A DNA stretch of 5,102 nt from Mycoplasmataceae bacterium (lineage in GTDB: Bacteria; Bacillota_I; Bacilli_A; Mycoplasmatales; Mycoplasmoidaceae): contig JAISKE010000014.1 of the NCBI GenBank assembly GCA_031261045.1, forward strand, positions 1 to 5,102, written 5' to 3'. A program made the position numbers and the translations under genes. Below the pieces are notes generated by a model. It did no database searches. It had not been told where the DNA came from and saw nothing but the letters and a program-made list of their open reading frames with translations. Shown here one piece after another: positions 1 to 5,097 of this stretch (position 1 is the stretch's first letter; each line of letters starts with the position of its first letter).

Positions 1-380
1 CGACTCAAACTTCTATTAAATTCGAAAAGGGATTATTAACTGATATTACTAGTTTAAGAAACATTAATCACTTTAGTGCACAAGACAAAAATACTCAAAA
101 ATTAGACTACGTGGCCCACGGATTAATTGGACAATTAGAGAACTACCCAAACCTTAAAACCACTGATACTATTAGAGAGTTAATGCAAGCTGCCAACATC
201 ATTGAAAATGAGATTGCTGCTAGCCGAAGACTATATAACCAAATAGCTTTAGAGTTCAATCAATCTATTCAAACATGACCAGGTACTGTTGTTTCTACTA
301 GAATGAAACTTCATAGTTTTGCTTTATTTGCTGCTAGCGAGGCTGAACGTCAAGACGTTAGTCTTAAAATGAGCGCCTAG
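1..380 (+). CDS. lemA: LemA family protein, C-terminal part (5' end outside window)
   Basis: The open frame runs from position 3 to the TAG at 378-380 and gives 125 residues. One TGA (276-278) is read as Trp. The core matches the conserved C-terminal half of LemA proteins: a QLENYPNLK-type segment (around residues 47-55 of the visible part), then a helix with NIIENEIAASRRLYNQ, the usual 'ENxIaxaRrxYN' signature, and an aromatic-proline turn (TWPG). LemA proteins are normally about 185-200 residues, with an N-terminal membrane anchor and a helical-bundle domain; the missing part should hold the anchor. Their biochemical role is not established. The gene is followed after 19 nt by a same-strand dehydrogenase-like gene, suggesting co-transcription. 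The tail after the WPG turn is alanine- and serine-rich and less conserved. Family assignment is fairly secure; function is unknown. Confidence 0.85.
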
Positions 381-391
381 TTATTAACTAG
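377..391. repeat. 15-nt perfect palindrome over the lemA stop codon
   Basis: CTAGTTATTAACTAG has 7-bp arms around one central base. It covers the lemA stop codon (378-380) and ends nine bases before the next ATG. No T-tract follows, so it is not a normal intrinsic terminator. It could be an operator or a small RNA hairpin between two co-transcribed genes, or chance in AT-rich DNA. Confidence 0.4.
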
Positions 392-399
392 TATTCGGC

Positions 400-1368
400 A
401 TGTTTACATATCTTACCAGCGGTCAAATAATTATTGGTCTGAAATCTCTTCATCCAATAAAAAGAATGATTAAAGAAAAGCACTTTAAAAAAGCACTGCT
501 GGTTTTTTCTAATGATCGTAATTCCATGTATCACTTAGGGGATCTTCGTCGATATTTAAAACATATTAAAGTCCCTTATGAAATAATTGCCGCAGATTTA
601 AGACGTGATAGTATCGATGTTACCGATGACATAGATTTAATCATAAGTATTGGTGTTAGACACGTTCACGATATTGCAAAGATTTCCAATAGGAATCATG
701 TTGCGCTTTATTGCATTGAATCGATTCCAGGTCATATGTCTTCCTATGGAACTGGTTGCATCTGAGTTAAAAAGAACCCTAAAATTATGAATGTAATGCC
801 AGACATTATTTTTAATTCTTGCCGCAATGTCGCAAGATGAAATATTCATGACATTGTTTATTTCTTGCATGCCATCCCATTAGCAATTGACGCGTGCTTT
901 TCTAAAGGTGCTAATGATTTTGTAGTTGCTAGCGGTATTGGTGGAGTTATAGAATTTTTAAGAATCCATGAACAGATTTCTAAGACAAATAGTCCATGAA
1001 AATTACGTCAACTATACAAAGAACTATGTTATGCCGATATTTTAATGAAGAACGCAGATAACAATTTACCATTAACCGACGAATCCGAAAGAATTGCTAA
1101 AGCAACAGAACATTATCGCCAATTTGAAATCGCGGTTGCTAGTGAAAGCCATGACGTTATTGACAACCACGTTAAGAGAGATAGTAAAAAGTTTGATGCC
1201 ATGCTTAAAAAAGTCGGCAGTAATTTAATTGTGTTTGAAAAGCAATTTCAAAAATTTTATAACGAATACATCAACCACCCTGAACAGTGAAGTTTTGCGG
1301 GCGACGTATTAGGTAAAAAAATAGAAGACATTATGGGCGTTAATACTAAAACTAGGAGAATCGAGTAA
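400..1368 (+). CDS. Diverged iron alcohol dehydrogenase / dehydroquinate-synthase-like superfamily protein, probable pseudoenzyme
   Basis: The protein is 322 residues when four TGA codons (763, 838, 997, 1288) are read as Trp. ATG 400 is the only conventional start after the upstream in-frame stop at 385; no clear Shine-Dalgarno precedes it. Residues 8-94 resemble the N-terminal nucleotide-binding half of Fe-ADH, glycerol dehydrogenase and glycerol-1-phosphate dehydrogenase: a SGQIIIGLKSL start, FKKALLVFS strand, and DLIISIGVRHVHDIAK at 79-94. That last stretch aligns with the family's 'IxxIGGGSxxDxAK', but GGGS has become GVRH while the Asp (D91) remains. The TxGTGSE loop is replaced by ESIPGHMSSYGTG (107-119). 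Around 153-159 (VYFLHAI) the usual 'DALTHAI' keeps His but loses the metal-binding Asp, and I cannot find the later two-His GxxH...PHG block. It is also about 60-110 residues shorter than normal Fe-ADH. The reading frame is intact, so it looks maintained rather than decaying. Catalytic function is doubtful; a regulatory or partner role with the next gene is conjecture. Confidence 0.6.
1354..1359 (+). promoter_or_regulatory. Shine-Dalgarno for the Fe-ADH gene, inside the upstream gene
   Basis: AGGAGA lies 10 nt before ATG 1370 and inside the last codons of the preceding gene, whose stop is at 1366-1368. This supports 1370 as the start rather than the internal ATG at 1472, and suggests translational coupling. 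Confidence 0.6.
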
Positions 1369-1369
1369 T

Positions 1370-2680
1370 ATGCCTTATAAAATGTTTGTCACTCTCCTAA
1401 AATATAAAACAACCCGAAAGATTATTTTATCTTTAAAGAAAAGTCAATTAATGCATAAATTGGTGCCAACAATGAATGAATGATATGAAAAAGATCACAT
1501 CCATCAATGCGGTAGCATTAATCTTATTGGTAATCGCTGTTTAGAGAATTTTAAAGAAATTAGTTCTCTTGTTCCTTTTAACAAACCATTAATTATTACC
1601 GGTAAAACTGTAGCTAAACTTAAAACTACTAGTTTGGTATTCGATCAATTAAAGAAATCCAAGAAAAATTATGTTGTCTTTAACGGCTCCAAACCAAACC
1701 CTTCAATTGAAACGGTTAATTCTATAATAAAAGCTTACAACGATAATAATTGTGATGCTTTAATTACAATTGGTGGTGGCAGCCCACACGACGCTGCTAA
1801 AGCAGCTGGTTTATTATTGTCAAATAGTAAGCGAATTAATAAGTTACAAGGGATCAATGTCAGTAAGAATGCTTTTAAAATGCCTTTAATCTGTATCAAT
1901 ACCACTGCCGGATCTGGAAGCGAAGCAAGCAATATAGCAGTAATCACCGATGAACATCGTCAACATAAAATGACCATCGTGGATAAGCACTGTCAGCCAA
2001 GAGCAACGATTAACGATAGCCAAATGATGCTAGATTTACCACCAGAAACAACGGCTTGGACCGGAATAGATGCTTTAACTCATGCCGTCGAAGCGTATTT
2101 ATCAATTATAAATAATTCGATGGTTAAAATTTATGCTCGCCGCGCAATGGATATCATTAGTGAGTACTTACCAATAGCTTATAAAACACCGAGTAATAGT
2201 GTTGCTAGAGAAAAAATGGCTTATGCTGAATTCTTAGCAGGAATATCATTTAATAGCGCCTCTTTAGGATTCGTTCATTCAATGTCACACGCTTTAAGTG
2301 GAATGTTTAACACACCACACGGACTAGCAAACGCTATTTTATTGCCTTATGTGTTGGACTATGAATTGAAGAATAAAAAAATAGGATTAATGCTAGGGGA
2401 AATTAGTGATCACATGAATTTTGCTAATTTAGATGCAGATTGATATCACAAAGCACAAACTTGTGTTAAACACATTATTGAATTCACGAGAAGTTTAGGC
2501 ACACCTAAAACACTTAACGAAATTCAAAAAGACATTACGCCGCTTCAAGTGAAAAAACTTTCTCTTAAGGCCATGAAAGATTTTTGCGGCATCTCTAATC
2601 CAATTCAACTATCTAAGAAACAAGTAATGCACATTTATCGAAACGCGATTACTGGAACGTTTGATAATTTAAGTAAATAA
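1370..2680 (+). CDS. Iron-containing alcohol dehydrogenase (NAD(P)-dependent)
   Basis: The protein is 436 residues, with TGA read as Trp at 1481 and 2441 and a normal TGG at 2057. It belongs to the Fe-ADH family (group III, butanol / 1,3-propanediol / ethanol dehydrogenase type) that interconverts aldehydes or ketones and alcohols with NAD(P)H in the cytoplasm. Motifs in order: GSINLIGNRCL at 48-58 (start of the nucleotide-binding domain); LITIGGGSPHDAAK at 131-144 (GGGSxxD, pyrophosphate binding); NTTAGSGSE at 177-185; TGIDALTHAVEAYLS at 231-245, giving metal ligands D234 and H238; and LGFVHSMSHAL to PHGLANAILLP, giving ligands H303 and H317 with H307 as the usual second histidine. All Fe2+ ligands are present, so it should be active. 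The start at 1370 follows a good AGGAGA and a 1-nt intergenic gap. It adds a basic 34-residue extension; ATG 1472 would give a more typical N-terminus. Substrate cannot be told. It ends at a strong terminator. Confidence 0.9.
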
Positions 2681-2708
2681 AAACAATTCACAGCAGCGAA
2701 TTGTTTTT
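2679..2708. terminator. Bidirectional intrinsic terminator between Fe-ADH and tRNA-Thr
   Basis: Arms AAACAATTC (2681-2689) and GAATTGTTT (2698-2706) pair perfectly around an 8-nt loop, extendable by two A-T pairs on the outside, with TTTTT on the + strand side. The stem overlaps the Fe-ADH stop codon. Read on the minus strand it ends in TTTTATTT, so it can also terminate the converging tRNA-Thr transcript. Confidence 0.8.
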
Positions 2709-2712
2709 CATC

Positions 2713-2786
2713 TGGTGCTGAATCTGAGAATCGAACTCGGGGCTAAGCCTTACCATGGCTTTGTTTTACCACTAAACTAATTCAGC
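2713..2786 (-). tRNA. tRNA-Thr (anticodon GGT)
   Basis: This is a 74-nt cloverleaf with an encoded CCA (2713-2715) and discriminator A. The acceptor GCTGAAT/ATTCAGC has seven pairs, and GCTGA at the 5' end is usual for bacterial tRNA-Thr. The D-arm is GTTT-AGTGGTA-AAAC with the normal GG. The anticodon stem is AAGCC/GGCTT with loop ATGGTAA; the anticodon lies at 2752-2754 and reads ACC and ACU. The variable loop has 4 nt. The T-stem CCGAG/CTCAG contains one C-A mismatch (pair 50-64), and the T-loop TTCGATT is normal. It converges on the Fe-ADH operon and is divergent from ald. Confidence 0.93.
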
Positions 2787-2807
2787 AATCTGTTTCATTT
2801 TTTTGGT

Positions 2808-2813
2808 CTTATA
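2808..2813 (-). promoter_or_regulatory. Possible -10 box for tRNA-Thr
   Basis: On the minus strand, TATAAG (with an overlapping TATAAA slightly upstream) lies about 21 nt before the tRNA 5' end, inside the AT-rich spacer shared with the divergent ald promoter. No convincing -35 box is visible, so this is tentative. Confidence 0.35.
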
Positions 2814-2817
2814 TTTA

Positions 2818-2823
2818 TATAAT
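2818..2823 (+). promoter_or_regulatory. -10 box of the ald promoter
   Basis: A perfect TATAAT lies 23 nt before the ald ATG, within an AT-rich run. Transcription would start around 2829-2831, leaving a very short leader of about 17 nt that is mostly ribosome binding site. No good -35 hexamer stands at 17 nt spacing, which is common in mollicutes. Confidence 0.55.
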
Positions 2824-2832
2824 AATTTTAAT

Positions 2833-2838
2833 AGGAGA
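2833..2838 (+). promoter_or_regulatory. Shine-Dalgarno of ald
   Basis: AGGAGA sits 8 nt before ATG 2847. It is one of the strongest ribosome binding sites in the window and fixes the ald start. Confidence 0.75.
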
Positions 2839-2846
2839 AAAATAAA

Positions 2847-4001
2847 ATGAAAATTGGATTACCAAAAGAGATAAAAAATAATGAAAATCGTGTGGGGCTA
2901 ACTCCCGAAGCAGTTGGGAAATTAGTTAAAGATCATAACCATGTATTTGTACAAAAAGGTGCCGGAGTTGGTAGTGGATTTGCGGATGCGGAATACATTA
3001 AAGCTGGTGCTAAAATGGTGGCCACTGCTAAAGAAGCATGAAATCAACAAATGATTGTGAAAGTAAAAGAACCATTAGACACTGAATATAAATATTTTAA
3101 ACCGGGGATGATTTTGTTTACTTACATTCACATTGCCGATAATAAACCACTGGCGTTAGCTTTACTTAAAAGTAAAGTAACTGCTGTCGCTTATGAAACA
3201 ATGCGCAAAGATGGCATGTTGCCATTACTAGCACCCATGTCTCGAGTTGCGGGAAGACGTGCAGCGATTGTAGCGACCACTCATTTAGAAAGTCACCACG
3301 GTGGTATGGGATTGCTTCCTGGCGGTGTTGCTGATAACGACCCTAAAAAACCAACCACCGAAAAAGGTTGATTCATGGTTATCGGCGGTGGTGTTGTTGG
3401 ATACAATGCAGCAGTGGTATCTGCCTCTTTAGGCACTAATGTTGTGCAAATTGAAGCCAATCCTTTAAGAATTGAACAATTAAAGAAAGACAAAACAATC
3501 CAGGCTTTGACTAAAATTCATAAAAATAAATACGTTGTTGAAAAATCAACTCCTGAAAATATTAACAAATGAATTAAAAAAGTTGATGCAGTTATTTCAA
3601 CAGTACTTATTCCCGGCGCTAGAGCACCCAAAGTTGTTAAAACATCCATGGTTGAGAAAATGAAACCAGGCAGCGTGATTGTCGATGTAGCCATTGATCA
3701 AGGTGGTTCGGTTGATACAATTACTCATTACACCACACATGATCACCCTACTTTTATTAAATATGGTGTAAATCATTACGCTGTGGCTAATATGCCTGGA
3801 GCAACTAGTAGAACAGCAACGGCAGCATTAGTTAACGCTACCACTCCGTATGCTTTAGCAATTGCTAAAAATGGCATTAGATCTGCTTTAAAATGCCCAA
3901 CAATTTATTCCGGTATTAACACCATTGACGGTCACTTAACAATGAAACCAGTGGCTGACGCCTTACACATCAAGTACGAAGAAGCAAAGAAATACATTTA
4001 G
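2847..4001 (+). CDS. ald: Alanine dehydrogenase (NAD+)
   Basis: The protein is 384 residues, with TGA read as Trp at 3039, 3369 and 3570. It catalyses L-alanine + NAD+ + H2O to pyruvate + NH4+ + NADH, or the reverse, in the cytoplasm. The start MKIGLPKEIKNNENRVGLTP is the family signature and carries substrate-binding R15. VKVKEP (71-76) supplies the catalytic-site lysine K74. TYIHIA (92-97) gives the catalytic histidine H95. PLLAPMSRVAGRRAA (126-140) is the family signature after the first domain. VIGGGVVG (178-185) is the NAD-binding GxGxxG, with E203 in the place of the ribose-binding acid. DVAIDQGG (280-287) gives the catalytic Asp D284, and the C-terminus has YAVANMPGATSRTAT. The protein is about 10 residues longer than usual; part lies in a polar loop (161-175, DNDPKKPTTEK) just before the NAD-binding glycines. 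It has its own promoter and RBS and appears monocistronic. It could either release ammonia and NADH from alanine or regenerate NAD+ by making alanine. Confidence 0.95.
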
Positions 4002-4009
4002 TACTTGAT
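3969..4009. repeat. Inverted repeat across the ald stop codon
   Basis: ATCAAGTAC (3969-3977) and GTACTTGAT (4001-4009) are perfect 9-bp arms separated by 23 nt, and the second arm begins at the last base of the ald stop codon. No T-tract follows, so it is not a standard terminator. It could form a 3' mRNA stem or be fortuitous. Confidence 0.4.
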
Positions 4010-4137
4010 TTCATGAAAAAGTAAAATCTTCATCAAATATAAATTGGCTTTATGTATTCTCTTCCTTATTTTCGTAGACACTTTTGTTTGCATTGATTTT
4101 TTAAGGTCTCACTATTGAATATCGACAACCACTGAAT
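4010..4137. other. Unassigned spacer between ald and its terminator
   Basis: About 128 nt of AT-rich sequence lies between the ald end and the terminator at 4138. I see no ORF of meaningful length, no tRNA-like fold and no repeat on either strand. It is long for so compact a genome. It may be a long 3' UTR, a small RNA using the downstream terminator, or remnant sequence. Confidence 0.4.
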
Positions 4138-4167
4138 AAAACAGCCTCCGTTTAAGGGGCTGTTTTT
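4138..4167. terminator. Bidirectional intrinsic terminator between ald and the tRNA-Gln end
   Basis: AAAACAGCC (4138-4146) pairs perfectly with GGCTGTTTT (4158-4166), extended inward by T-G and C-G pairs to leave a 7-nt loop. TTTTT ends the + strand side. The minus-strand reading ends in TTTTATTC, so it can stop both the ald transcript and the tRNA-Glu/Gln transcript, whose last gene ends at 4171. Confidence 0.85.
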
Positions 4168-4170
4168 ATT

Positions 4171-4245
4171 TGGCTGGGATAGATGGATTCGAACCACCGC
4201 ATGTTAGATTCAGAATCTAACGCCTTACCGCTTGGCGATATCCCA
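4171..4245 (-). tRNA. tRNA-Gln (anticodon CTG)
   Basis: This is a 75-nt cloverleaf with encoded CCA (4171-4173) and discriminator G. The acceptor TGGGATA/TATCCCA begins with the T1-A72 pair typical of bacterial tRNA-Gln. The D-arm is GCC-AAGCGGTAA-GGC with normal GG. The anticodon stem TTAGA/TCTAA has loop TTCTGAA, with the anticodon at 4211-4213 reading CAG only. The T-arm is GGTGG-TTCGAAT-CCATC with one G-T wobble. It lies 3 nt after tRNA-Glu in the same transcript. In organisms with GatCAB it would be charged through Glu-tRNA-Gln amidation. A separate TTG species must exist elsewhere to read CAA. Confidence 0.93.
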
Positions 4246-4248
4246 TTC

Positions 4249-4325
4249 TGGTGACCCGTATCAGATTCAAACTGATGAATGCCGCCTTGAGAGGGCGGTG
4301 TGTTAAGTCACTTCACCAACGGGCC
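4249..4325 (-). tRNA. tRNA-Glu (anticodon CTC), with unusual D-loop and T-loop
   Basis: This is a 77-nt cloverleaf with encoded CCA (4249-4251) and discriminator A. The acceptor GGCCCGT/ACGGGTC has a G2-T71 wobble and closely resembles the acceptor I recall for Bacillus tRNA-Glu. The anticodon stem CCGCC/GGCGG has loop CTCTCAA; the anticodon at 4289-4291 reads GAG. The T-stem ATCAG/CTGAT is fully paired. Two oddities occur together. The D-loop (between GTG and CAC) has GA where GG (18-19) is expected, and the T-loop is TTTGAAT instead of TTCGAAT, so C56 is T. The pair of changes would replace the tertiary G19-C56 pair by A19-U56. All stems are intact, so it is probably functional. It is the first gene of a Glu-Gln operon. 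Confidence 0.9.
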
Positions 4326-4338
4326 AAATGTGTTAGAT

Positions 4339-4344
4339 ATTATA
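4339..4344 (-). promoter_or_regulatory. -10 box of the tRNA-Glu/Gln operon
   Basis: A perfect TATAAT on the minus strand ends 13 nt before the tRNA-Glu 5' end, leaving a leader of only a few bases. No recognisable -35 element stands at standard spacing. It lies back-to-back with the greA upstream region. Confidence 0.6.
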
Positions 4345-4368
4345 CTAAGATAAGAACAGCGGCATCGC

Positions 4369-4374
4369 TAAAAT
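4369..4374 (+). promoter_or_regulatory. Possible -10 box for greA
   Basis: TAAAAT followed by TATGC would place the transcript start near 4381, so that most of the inverted repeat at 4374-4414 would lie at the promoter start and in the leader. Other AT-rich hexamers downstream (around 4399-4409) are possible. No -35 box is clear. Confidence 0.3.
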
Positions 4375-4414
4375 GTATGCATTATTGGAATAATCTATTA
4401 AAATAATACATACA
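4374..4414. repeat. Nested inverted repeats upstream of greA
   Basis: TGTATGCATTATT (4374-4386) is the inverse complement of AATAATACATACA (4402-4414) at 12 of 13 positions, with a 15-nt loop. A second perfect palindrome, ATTATT-GG-AATAAT (4381-4394), shares the left arm, so the two structures are mutually exclusive. The outer arm ends 3 nt before the greA ribosome binding site. It could be an operator or an alternative-fold leader. It lacks a T-tract, so it is not a terminator. Confidence 0.55.
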
Positions 4415-4416
4415 CT

Positions 4417-4423
4417 AAAGGTG
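4417..4423 (+). promoter_or_regulatory. Shine-Dalgarno of greA
   Basis: AAAGGTGA-type sequence ends about 4 nt before ATG 4428 and sets the start. It lies directly after the inverted repeat, which if folded would be adjacent to but not over it. Confidence 0.55.
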
Positions 4424-4427
4424 AACT

Positions 4428-4904
4428 ATGGAAAATCAAAAGAACTTAATCACGAGCGAAGGTAAAGAGAGGTTACAAAAAGAACTTCGTTTTTTAATTG
4501 ATGTTGAAAGAACTAAAAATTTAAAAGCTTTACAAGAAGCGCGTGAACAAGGTGACTTATCCGAAAACGCCGATTACGATGCCACTAAAAATCGTCAAGC
4601 CGAAATTGAAGGACGAATTAAAGAGATCCAATCTATTTTAGACCATGCCGAAATTATTAAAGAGAGTAAAGATGATCGTCGAGTAAAAGTTGGTAGTACC
4701 GTTACCTATACTGATTTGGATTCTAATAAAAAAGAAACCTACGAAATTGTGGGCGAAGTAGAAGCTGATGCCATCAATAACAAAATCTCTAACCGCTCAC
4801 CACTAGCGAAAGCGATCATGGGTAAAACTGTGGGTGCCGTAGTCGAAATTCACGGAATCGAACAACCATACAAAATTAAGATTACTGAAATTGAAACTAA
4901 ATAG
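4428..4904 (+). CDS. greA: Transcription elongation factor GreA (transcript cleavage factor)
   Basis: The protein is 158 residues, the usual GreA length, with no Trp codon. GreA enters the secondary channel of RNA polymerase and stimulates cleavage of backtracked RNA so that stalled complexes resume. Residues 1-77 form the antiparallel coiled coil: LITSEGKERLQKEL at the start, and the tip GDLSENADYDATKNRQ (42-57), whose acidic D43 and E46 correspond to the Mg2+-coordinating pair of the family. Residues from about 83 form the FKBP-like domain that binds the polymerase, with VKVGSTVTYTD and the family signature SPLAKAIMGKTVGAVVEI (124-141). All signature residues are present, so it should be active. 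It has its own RBS and a leader with inverted repeats, and is divergent from the tRNA-Glu/Gln operon. Mollicutes usually carry GreA as their only Gre factor. Confidence 0.97.
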   Translation: MENQKNLITSEGKERLQKELRFLIDVERTKNLKALQEAREQGDLSENADYDATKNRQAEIEGRIKEIQSILDHAEIIKESKDDRRVKVGSTVTYTDLDSNKKETYEIVGEVEADAINNKISNRSPLAKAIMGKTVGAVVEIHGIEQPYKIKITEIETK

Positions 4905-4927
4905 GCAACATGAAGCAAATAATATAC

Positions 4928-4947
4928 TTGGCCGTAAATAAGGCCAA
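4928..4947 (+). terminator. Weak hairpin downstream of greA
   Basis: TTGGCC (4928-4933) and GGCCAA (4942-4947) form a 6-bp GC-rich stem with an 8-nt loop, 23 nt after the greA stop. It is followed by ACGGTAGTTTAATT rather than a T-run, so as an intrinsic terminator it is poor. It is the only candidate between greA and tRNA-Tyr. Confidence 0.35.
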
Positions 4948-4991
4948 ACGGTAGTTTAATTAAATAAAACAAGTGATTGTTTAAATATTTA

Positions 4992-4997
4992 TATAAT
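4992..4997 (+). promoter_or_regulatory. -10 box of tRNA-Tyr
   Basis: A perfect TATAAT lies 15 nt before the tRNA 5' end, placing the transcript start near 5003-5005. No good -35 hexamer is visible. tRNA-Tyr can therefore be transcribed independently of greA. Confidence 0.6.
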
Positions 4998-5012
4998 TAC
5001 TCTCACACAAAA

Positions 5013-5097
5013 GGACGGGTAGCGAAGCGGCCAAACGCAGCTGACTGTAAATCAGCCACCTCCGGTTTCAGTGGTTCGAATCCACTCCCGTCCACCA
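5013..5097 (+). tRNA. tRNA-Tyr (anticodon GTA)
   Basis: This is an 85-nt class II tRNA with encoded CCA (5095-5097) and discriminator A. The acceptor GGACGGG/CCCGTCC is fully paired. The D-arm is GCG-AAGCGGCCAAA-CGC with normal GG. The anticodon stem GCTGA/TCAGC has loop CTGTAAA, with the anticodon at 5047-5049 reading UAC and UAU. The 13-nt variable arm contains the small stem ACC/GGT, as expected for bacterial tRNA-Tyr. The T-arm is AGTGG-TTCGAAT-CCACT. The window ends 5 nt later, so I cannot tell whether more tRNA genes follow. Confidence 0.96.

Noticed and set aside
637..870. Minus-strand ORF of 77 codons
   Set aside because: It lies antisense to the dehydrogenase-like gene, has no RBS and no recognisable protein features; it is a shadow of the coding strand.
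400..1290. Separate short genes at 400-765 and 1045-1290
   Set aside because: They are fragments of one frame split by TGA. With TGA as Trp the frame runs unbroken from 400 to 1368.
1735..1947. Minus-strand ORF of 70 codons with hydrophobic stretches
   Set aside because: It is antisense to the conserved GGGS and GSGSE region of Fe-ADH. The hydrophobicity reflects the complement of that region, not a gene.
1634..2443. Fe-ADH starting at the TTG at 1634
   Set aside because: This would remove the first strand of the nucleotide-binding domain, has no RBS, and the frame is open upstream when TGA at 1481 is read as Trp.
3293..3493. Minus-strand ORF of 66 codons
   Set aside because: It is antisense to the NAD-binding region of ald; no RBS or homology is seen.
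2847..4001. Ald as a multiply frameshifted or nonsense-mutated pseudogene
   Set aside because: All breaks are TGA in a single frame and all catalytic motifs are in order, so it is one intact gene in translation table 4.
4928..4970. Strong greA terminator or riboswitch
   Set aside because: The TTGGCC/GGCCAA stem is short and no T-run follows. The downstream TTTAATTAAA palindrome is ordinary for AT-rich DNA.
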